Shown here: positions 55,901 through 64,000 of the stretch, piece by piece
Layout of the letters: each line of letters starts with the position of its first letter
Position numbering within the stretch: position 1 is the first letter of the stretch
NCBI GenBank assembly: GCA_033980235.1
Contig: CM067072.1
Location: 19,471,047-19,535,046 of the forward strand
Direction: 5' to 3'
Source: Diadema setosum
Lineage: Eukaryota; Echinodermata; Echinoidea; Diadematoida; Diadematidae
Length of the DNA stretch: 64,000 nucleotides
Position numbers and translations under genes: made by a program
Notes under the pieces: model-generated
What the model was told of the DNA's origin: nothing
What the model saw: only the letters and a program-made list of their open reading frames with translations
Databases searched by the model: none

Positions 55901-58435
55901 TAACGAGCAAAAAATTAAAGTGCAGTGGAGTATTGTGCAAAAATTGTGCAAAACTTGTGCAAAACTCAGTTTGTGGAGATGAGTTGTGGGCGGGCGGCCC
56001 ATGTGATAATGTATGTATTTTTTATGTTCGTGTTTGCTGATGAGTATGTTCAGTTGGAACCCTTTCTTTCTATAGCAGTGAATAAAAAAGAAACAGATGA
56101 ATACAAGTAGCAGCATGCTCTTCCCATCATGAATTCTTCATATCGTGTCCCTCTCGTGGAAACATTGCGGCAACTGACTAAATTTAAAAATATTGTTAAG
56201 TATAAACATTTATTCTGTGATATTGCTTATTTCTTCATCTCACATGATAATCAGTGAGAAAGATAATAACATCGGAATATGTATGAGCCCACACAAGAAA
56301 AACGAAGTTTATAAAGCAGCACACTTATGCAGGTACAACGTGTAGGTGAGACTAGGGTAATTGTGGCCCCTCAACATAAAATGTCTTCATACACCATCTT
56401 CTATCCCTTGAAATACGGTAGCTCGCTTGATAGCCGTAGTGATAATGTGGAAGGTCACTTCTTACCACTACTATGCTCCAACATCCATTCATTTAGCAAT
56501 TAGCATCTAGATAGGGGGACCAGTTTTGTGATCAGTGCATGTCAAAATCACTTAGTAAAAAGCGCGCTCTTCACTTTAAAGATAAGCGTCATATCTATTC
56601 ATTTCAAAATTATTTTTCATAATGTCACTTGATAATAAAAACCTTGTCTGAAGTGGTTATGAAATGAATAAAAAAAAAAAAAAATATTCCTATAACAGAA
56701 GGCCATTGTTTGAGACATGATGTGCTTCGAGGCAATTATGGCCCCCAATTTTGGCCCCCTAAAAAGCCTTGTTTTGCTATGAACATCCATGGGTATATAA
56801 TGCAAGAAAGATCAAAGATTTAGTTTGAAATCACAATTAACATGAATCATTACTGGGATATATCAAGTGGACATACAGTGTAATCATAATGAATTATCAT
56901 TGCAGCTTGGTTTTGGATATTTTCAGCTGAAGGACTTCATTTCCCAAGGTCATCATGCAACAAAATTCAAGGTCAAACCTTACAAACAATATAGACTCTG
57001 ACTTTCAGTTTTTGTATTCACATATTAAATAAATTAAGATACGACAAGTTCTAGCATTTGATATAGATTTGTCCAAGTAACTCATATATTTTTCAACTTA
57101 TTGCAGATTTATCATTTGTATATAGGAAACGAATCAGTTTTGTGAAATAATATGATTGCCTTAATCAAAAATTCTCAAGAGATGCTCATCTACTTTTTTT
57201 TTCGTTGCTTTTGATATGTGCAGAGATCCTTCCATATCAGCTAAATATAATAATCTTTCTATACAAAGAAACAGGTGCCAAGTTTATGACAAATGATATG
57301 TTTAGAGACAATTATCGCTCCATCTTAAGACTATTAATTGTTTGTTTTTTATTTCTATACGTATAAATTCTATTAATGTTTGACAGAAGCAACATAATTT
57401 GGTTGCTTTTATTACCTCATTCAATGCAAAATGAAAATCGAGTTTAGATACATGTAGGCAGAGAACAGAAATAAGTTTGGTACTGGCACACCTCAACCAG
57501 TTATTATTAATGTTGGTCTCCACCCTGTAATTTTTGCTTTTTAATCCCTTGACGACAAACTTATCAATTTCACATGCATGTCTTTAATTGATATGCTCCT
57601 TATGTAAACATGTAGGCCCTATAGGTGCCTTATGGTACTGGTATAACTGAGCATTTGTGTGACCTTTTGTAAATATTGATGTTGTTGCATTCCTTGTATA
57701 TAAAATAGTTTGTCTGGTGTTGGCATTTTGAAAGGCGTGAACGCATGCATGAGGCATTTTTAAGAAAAAGTTGTGAGAACCGGCCTGTTGCATAAATTAG
57801 ATAAAGTACAAAAACAGACAACAAACAAGTTAACAAACAAATCTGGTTTCCGAGCGAAATTCGTAATGCAAGATGGTCTATTTTCCATAAACAAAATGGC
57901 TGCCCTGTTATCATAATTCAGTTGGATTTGCAGTCAAAGTAATACAATTTCATTTTCCTTCCTCAGAACATAATGTAAGAAATTTGCAGAATTTAATGAT
58001 CTACAAATAATCTGCAAAATGATCTAAATTACAAATGGTCACATTTTCAACCATTTCAGGCTGTTCTCACAAATTCTCAATATATAACATCCATGGCAAA
58101 TTAACACTCATTTCACCGCATGGCAGCAGAGAAGAGGGCAGCACATTTACCATTACTCCTGGAGGAGCTATATGTCACATGTTTTTTTTTTTCTCCGTGC
58201 TAGAAAATTATAAAATGTTGATACAGCAAACAGAAAACAATGGGGCACAATTCAGTGGTAGCTTTCCTAACTCTCAAATAAAAAAATAAAAACCGCTCTC
58301 AGGTATAAAGCATCACTGGTGAAAGAATGAAAGTGAAAAAAAGAAATGGATCATTTTTTAGTGATGCTCGTTATTCTGAAGTACTTAGTCATTAATCCCA
58401 AACAATTTGTTATATAAATCTAAACATTTTGTGTA
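55901..58435. other. 2.5 kb without a recognisable feature
   Basis: AT-rich sequence with short A and T tracts. GGCAATTATGGCCCC-type phrases recur weakly (56350, 56730), suggesting an old repeat. No gene supported. Confidence 0.5.
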
Positions 58436-59125
58436 GGGTTATCCCGAAGGTTCGATGATCCAGAAATGAAATAAGGGTTGCATGCTATTCCAACTGTTCG
58501 TTAATCCAAGCATATGGTTGGAGTCGTTATTTGAAATGGAATAATCTTTGTTAATCCAAAGGTGAAAATAAAAAGCTTCATAAATCAAAAAGTTACATAA
58601 AGTTCCTGATTGTGATAATTGAATGGTGAATGTGGCAAAGAATGGTTCATCCTGATGACAATGTGGGCTAGACTGTACGGGAAAGGTGGGATACAGAGGA
58701 GGAGGAAATACTGAGTATATGTTTTCTATCAATAACGCAATTGCAAAATTCCAATTGTATTCCAGCGCGCTTCCCTTCAATTTTCATTGCGTAATATTCT
58801 TAACAATAACAACACCACACTTCGCTAAAAATAAAATGTATTTCATTTTCGGAATTACGAACCCTATTTCATCACCAGATTGACGCACCTTCGGAATAAC
58901 GACCCTTCATTCATTTTGGGATAAACGAAACTTTGTATAGAATCCATTTATTCAATCTTCGGATCAACAAACCTTCGGAAGAATTATGACTCTGCATTCA
59001 TTTTGGGATTAATCATAAACCTTCTGATTCAGGAAACTTATTTCATTTTAGTACTAACAAACTTTCGGAATAATAAACTTAATAATCATTCGGATTAGCG
59101 AACTTTGTTCGGAATAACGAATTGT
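58436..59125. repeat. Degenerate TTCGGAATAACGAAC repeat block
   Basis: Several forward variants between 58850 and 59125 (TTCGGAATTACGAACC, TTCGGAATAACGACCC, TTCGGATTAGCGAAC, TTCGGAATAACGAATT). The inverse type ATCCCGAAGGTTCG lies at the left edge, so this may be a decayed foldback element. Confidence 0.5.
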
Positions 59126-61300
59126 AACAATGAGAATTACGTAGAAAGCGTCAACAAAAATTTAAAGAATATGTCTTTTCAGATACTTTTAGCTTGAAAA
59201 AAAAAAAATCAAATCTTTTTCCCGTAACAGGTCATATACTGAATCACAGCTCTTCTCCGAATATTAGCCTGCCTTATGCAATAATGATTTGCTTGTCATC
59301 AACATATTTTACAAAGCATGTGGAAACATTATGCTTTTCAGGTGGAGAAATTGTGTGTGTTTTTTGTAATGTATCTCATCATTCTGACTCTTAAGTATGG
59401 GCTTAATGTTATACGAACGATACAGCGGAAGGCGTTGTGCATCAATCAATGCTGCCACAATCAATTATTACTTGCCGTTTTTTTTTTGTTTTTTTTGTTT
59501 TTGCTTCTTTTTTTTTTAGAGGGCCTCGATCTTTTCATCCACAAAGATGCTTAATTTTGAAACTCACAAATCCGGTTATCTGATTTGAGAAACCTCTTCA
59601 GAGTTTTCATTATTCATCGAAAATGATCATTGATATTCTTTAAGCCATGAAAACAATAATGGCTACATGGATTGTTAACTTGTTTCTCTCTGAAAAAATC
59701 CCCCAAATCATCCCCCTCCCCCCCCCCCCAAATAAAAAACCAAAACAAACAACAAATTAACACACTTCACTGTTGATGCTGTTTACAGTGTATTTGCATT
59801 TTGAGCACCAATTCGCACATTCATGAATGTGGAAAGATTTAGAACCTCAGACAATGTTCACTTACATTGAGCTGATGATTCCATTTCACGTCTATAGCAC
59901 TTTTAAGATTAAATCATTTAAATGAACTCAATATCACATATTAGAGTCAAAAATGTTTATCTGAAATTGCCAGTTTCTGACAAAATATGCATTAATTTTG
60001 TATTTTTTCATTGGTGAAAGATCCGTGAATTTTGCTTGATTTGTAGGATTCAACATAGTTTACATTCATACTAAAAAAAAACAAAACTGTTTCTGGTTTT
60101 CCCCAATTCGAGCGTACAAAAGAAATCCATTAGACAACATAGTGGAAACGAGAAAACAACCTAGATGGTTATGCATTGAAATACAAGTACAAGTACTTTG
60201 TTTGAGATACTTTGTGACTGTAATGTGAGAAAGGAAGGGAAATGCAGTTTGCAATTGTGGACTTTCCTGATCTGTATATTACACTATACATTAGTTGAAA
60301 AAAAAACAAAAAAAACGGCAAAAATAAAAAAATATGAAATCTTCCGTAGCAGGATAAAACGAATTTCGCGCTTCAGAGGACAGGAGCGCTGACAGATTTA
60401 TGGATTCTGCCCAAAATTGGGCGAAATCCATTAACTCGAAGACGAATGCTTCCAGACCCTCGGCGGGACAAAACCAGCTTAAACTATACTAGTTTTCAAT
60501 GTTGAGGGCATCAATATCCTGAATAGCGAAATAGTATGGGCAGAGGGTCTGGAAGCCAGACTAGGAAAATTAGTATTTATTCACACAGTAGCATGGCATG
60601 GATAGGGTAGAACAGGAGGCATGGAAGGCACGCAGCAATCCAGCAGAAGCTCTGCAGCATATACACACATGTATGCATGTGTATGCATATAGTGTACAGT
60701 AGACCTGTGTGTGTGTGTGTTTGTTTGCACATGTGTGTATGAGCTACAGTTCTCCAGCAGTTCTCATTGGACAGTTGCCTGCAAAAGAAACCTTCTCCCC
60801 TGAACACATTGCTCTCGCCCCACATTATGCCGAACGTTTCTTCACTGTGCCCTAATGCCTGCCTGTTTCCCCCACTCTCTGTCCTGCAATTCCTCAGATG
60901 ACTGTCAGAAGCATCTACAGATATCTCGCCCTCCCTCTTCCCTACATTATGCTGTGACATTTTACCATGACTTCCCCTCCTCTTTCTGTCATCCTGTATC
61001 TCATCTAACAATTATTCATAAACCATACACAGAAACCTCTCTCTCTTTCTTGAGGGCCGGAACAAGACCAAGGTTTTCTTTGTGAGTGTGTGTTGTTGTT
61101 GTTAGGTGATACGCTAACAGCATATGACCTATTGTGTTTGTACGGAATCTTCCTTTTTTTTTTTTTCATTCTTCTTTGTTTTTGACAAATTTTGTGAACA
61201 AAATATCTCAACAATGACATGATCAGTTAACATGAAATTTTCAGTCAACATATCTCATATCAATATCTAATGACATTAAACTTTTCATGACAATATCATA
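59126..61300. other. 2.2 kb without a recognisable gene
   Basis: Contains T and A tracts, a copy of the GTCTGG/CCAGAC repeat (about 60450-60565) and a GT tract (60706-60722). The minus-strand frame at 60577-61011 is rich in H-T repeats from that tract and matches nothing I recognise. Confidence 0.5.
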
Positions 61301-61520
61301 CTGTATACGCCATATATTTATCATATATGGACTTCCCATCGTTTTTGCGAGTGGTTAAATTAGTGATTGTGATGTACTGTACTGAACAGAGAAATGTATA
61401 CAGGTGCGTCACATTCATATTGGGCGGAGTCATCATTATTGTGTGTCTTTAATTTCGTGACTAGCACCTGACTCGCGAAATTCATGAAAATAAAAACCTC
61501 CCAAAATATTCGCCATACAG
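61301..61520. mobile_element. 220-bp TA-flanked MITE (TTTTCGCG family)
   Basis: TA at 61299-61300 and 61521-61522; ends CTGTATACGCCATATATTTA and AATATTCGCCATACAG are inverted. Interior matches 38005-38238. Confidence 0.65.
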
Positions 61521-62704
61521 TATCTGTGATGTCATCCAGGCGCCATTTTGTGATTTTTAGATAATGTCAGATGACCGATCATATCTTCATAACTAAATGT
61601 CATTTCCTTATCATTTTCGGTAGACATAAAGTTCAAGTCACGTCTAATTGTCTTGCACTATGCTAGTCATATAGGTCATCATGCGCAATTCACAGTAGAT
61701 GCCAGAATTTCACATGGTTCTTGCCAGTTAAAAATAAATTGCATGGCAAAAAACAGGGTGAGAGAAATCGCACATTTCAGACAGTTTTCAAACGCTTGCG
61801 ACTCTGTCGTGCATTTGCAATCGTAATCAAGTACAGTCGCCTACAGAGTAATACTGCAGGTGTTCGCAAAATTCTCACGATTTGCAGTTTCCAAGTGGCA
61901 TAACATTATTACCGGACTGGTATTCTGAAAATTTTGTCAAAGTTTTGTTGATCATATTATGCAAACTTTGTGATTATTCACAAGAGATAATTCACAAGCA
62001 GGAAGTCACGCTCTAGTATACTTGTCAATGATGTGCTATTAATTATTTGTCGCACTTGGTGATCATCAAAATACCAATAGGGCCTACTGCCACTTGATCA
62101 CTGTTTAGAATCCTACGTTTTTTAATGATTGAGCGAGGATAAGAATTTCAGTGTACGATTACATGAATATCAGTTTATCGCATAATACTAATTAATGTGT
62201 TGTTCATGTCAAATTATCTCAAATGTTTTTTGTTTGTTTTTGCAAGACATAAGCGCTTGCCCGGGGCAAGTGAAATCAAAGTCGGGCAAGTGTTTTGGAA
62301 CAAGGAGAAAGAAATGTTAGACCAAATCGGACAAGCAAATAATTCTGAAGCCATCTTCCCCCCCCCCCCCAACATTTTCTTTCAAACAAACCCATGAAAT
62401 CAAGCATATGGAACTTTCTAACACTTACTTGAAGATGCCTATTGCATTGCGATGCAACATCAACACTCGATCACTGTCACAGTTTAGTTTCTTATTCCAA
62501 TGCAATGTGTGTCTGAATAACGTTCCATGGTGACAAAGCCGAGTAATTTGGCAATGAGTAGAGGCAGCAGTAGAAAGCTGCCTGAAGGTGAGTGGTGCGC
62601 ACTCCACATGTATGTAGAGCACAGTGAGGAATTAAAAAAAGAAAGAAAGAAAACAAAACAAAATGTACAGTAAGACAAGGTATTAAACACCAACTTGACC
62701 AAGA
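61521..62704. other. 1.2 kb, no gene; possible minus-strand splice donor
   Basis: No repeat recognised apart from a C tract at 62360-62370. Minus strand reads CTTCAA|gtaagtg at about 62430, a good donor with no known partner; it could mark a non-coding first exon, but this is speculation. Confidence 0.3.
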
Positions 62705-64000
62705 CAGGAGACCTAGACCTAGGGGTCTTGTGCTCACCTGAGTATCACAAGTTCACCTTTCACGCATTCCTGCAGACTATTCCCTAAGAACACTGGAAAC
62801 TTGGGGCGGGGGTAGCTTTGAGAGCTGAGGGCATGGTGTCCATTTGCATATATTTCATCACACTGGTAAAAATACCTGCCAAGTACACTGTACTTTACAG
62901 AAACTTGGACTTTGCAGATTTCAAGCTAAATGCTCAAAGACTGAGGGAATTAACTGAATCCACAGTAATACTGGATTATTTTCAATCAAAGTATACTGTT
63001 ACCATGGCAACGCATCGTTCAACAATGACGAAAGAATAAGTTTGCACATCTATGTACTATTGCAGTCACATGTGCCAAATTTCAAGCCAAATGCTCACAG
63101 ACTGAGGGAATTAACTGAATCCACATTTTTGTATGATTTTCATTCAAAATATGCTGTTACCATGGCAACGCATTGTTCAACTATGACGAAAGATCAAGTT
63201 TGCACATTTATGTACCATAGTGGTTACACGTGCCAAAATTCAAGCTAAATGCTAAAAGACTCAAGGAGTAAGCATAATCCACAATATTTCTGTATGCTTT
63301 TTAAAAAAAAAAATGCTGTTACCATGGCAACAAATTGTTACAATAACATCAACGTACAATAACTGTCACATGTGCCAAATTTCAAGCCAAATGCTCAAAG
63401 ACTGAGGGAGTTAACTGAATCCACATTTTTGTATGATTTTCATTTAAAATATGCTGTTACCATGGCAAAGCATTGTTCAACTACATATGACGAAATATCA
63501 AGATTGCACATTTATGTACCATAGTGGTTACACATGCCAAAATTCAAGCTAAATGCTAAAAGACTCAAGGAGTAAGCATAATCCACAATATTTCTGTATG
63601 CTTTTTACAAAAAAATACTGTTACCATGGCAACACATTGTTTAACAATAACATCAACGTACAATAACTGTCACATGTGCCAAATTTCAAGCCAAATGCTC
63701 AAAGACTGAGGGAGATAACTGAATCCACAATATTTTTGTATGATTTTACTTCAGAATATGCTGTTATCATGGCAATGTATTATTCACGAAAAAAGACGAA
63801 TGACGAAAGATTAAGTTTGCACATCTACGTACCATGGTGGTCACATGTGCCAAATTTCAAGCCATACTCTCTAAGACTGAGGGAGTTAGCTGAATCCACA
63901 ATTTTTTTGTATTCTTTTTGGTAAAAAAATGCTGTTACCATGGCAACATAGTGTTCGACATCGACAGAAGATGTGTTCTGCACGTCTACATACTATAGTG
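62705..64000. mobile_element. X-box tandem element with a GAGACCC-family head, cut by the right edge
   Basis: The head AGACCTAGACCTAGGGGTCT and CTCACCTGAGTATCACAAGT belong to the GAGACCC family. The core has units of about 140-170 bp with GTTACCATGGCAAC at 62998, 63156, 63318, 63620 and 63934 and variants at 63456 and 63764. Shared phrases: GCCAAATTTCAAGCCAAATG, GACTGAGGGA. The 3' end is outside the window. Confidence 0.65.

Noticed and set aside
60577..61011. 144-residue minus-strand frame
   Set aside because: Dominated by His-Thr from a GT tract, no recognised domain and no splice context.

Overview
This is intron-rich eukaryotic DNA, not bacterial. It is AT-rich, has GT-AG introns of 0.5-11 kb, several families of transposable elements, and no compact genes. 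The repeat types are of the kind common in marine invertebrates: AGGTCA-rich tandem arrays, GTTACCATGGCAAC arrays, foldback elements with TTTCATGAA ends, and ACGG microsatellites. Together with a gp130-type receptor gene they suggest an invertebrate deuterostome, most likely an echinoderm. That placement is inference; the sequence alone does not name the species.

One protein-coding gene can be supported. It lies on the minus strand, starts at about 47031 and runs off the left edge. Fourteen exons (46959-47031 down to <1-208) join in a single open frame of about 715 codons. They encode a signal peptide, one Ig domain, a two-module class I cytokine-receptor homology domain (CHD), and at least four further fibronectin III (FN3) modules. 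The order Ig + CHD + FN3 repeats, the four CHD cysteines with C-x9-C-x-W, the VWVVTENQLGNA segment and the PYTEYTVRMKC segment all point to the gp130/IL6ST-LIFR-GCSFR group of JAK-STAT receptors. The WSXWS box is half lost (VFGEWSQ). The transmembrane and cytoplasmic parts, with any Box1/Box2 and STAT-docking tyrosines, would lie to the left of the window.

Almost everything else is transposon-derived and sits in introns or upstream. Left part (0-12 kb): nested foldback and TA- or TTAA-flanked MITEs, plus an array of X-box-like palindromes (6.3-7.5 kb). Middle (12-34 kb): a long 8.8-kb intron with scattered small repeats; then a 10.6-kb intron holding a 1-kb giant hairpin (23.65-24.66 kb), rolling-circle-like elements (25.0-26.4, 28.6-29.15 and 29.3-30.35 kb) and one copy of a 1.95-kb dispersed repeat (31.0-32.9 kb). 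34-47 kb: a 3-kb piggyBac-like element, a reverse-transcriptase relic, and a tRNA-derived SINE array. Upstream of the gene (47-64 kb): no recognisable coding sequence, a 3.24-kb element with long perfect terminal inverted repeats (52.66-55.90 kb) and another X-box array at the right edge.

The two themes worth following are the gp130-like receptor in a non-vertebrate genome, and the way several unrelated-looking element families share one architecture (5' hairpin, tandem core carrying a transcription-factor-like motif, ACGG microsatellite, 3' hairpin) and so seed regular arrays of RFX-type and nuclear-receptor-type motifs through the introns and flank of this gene.
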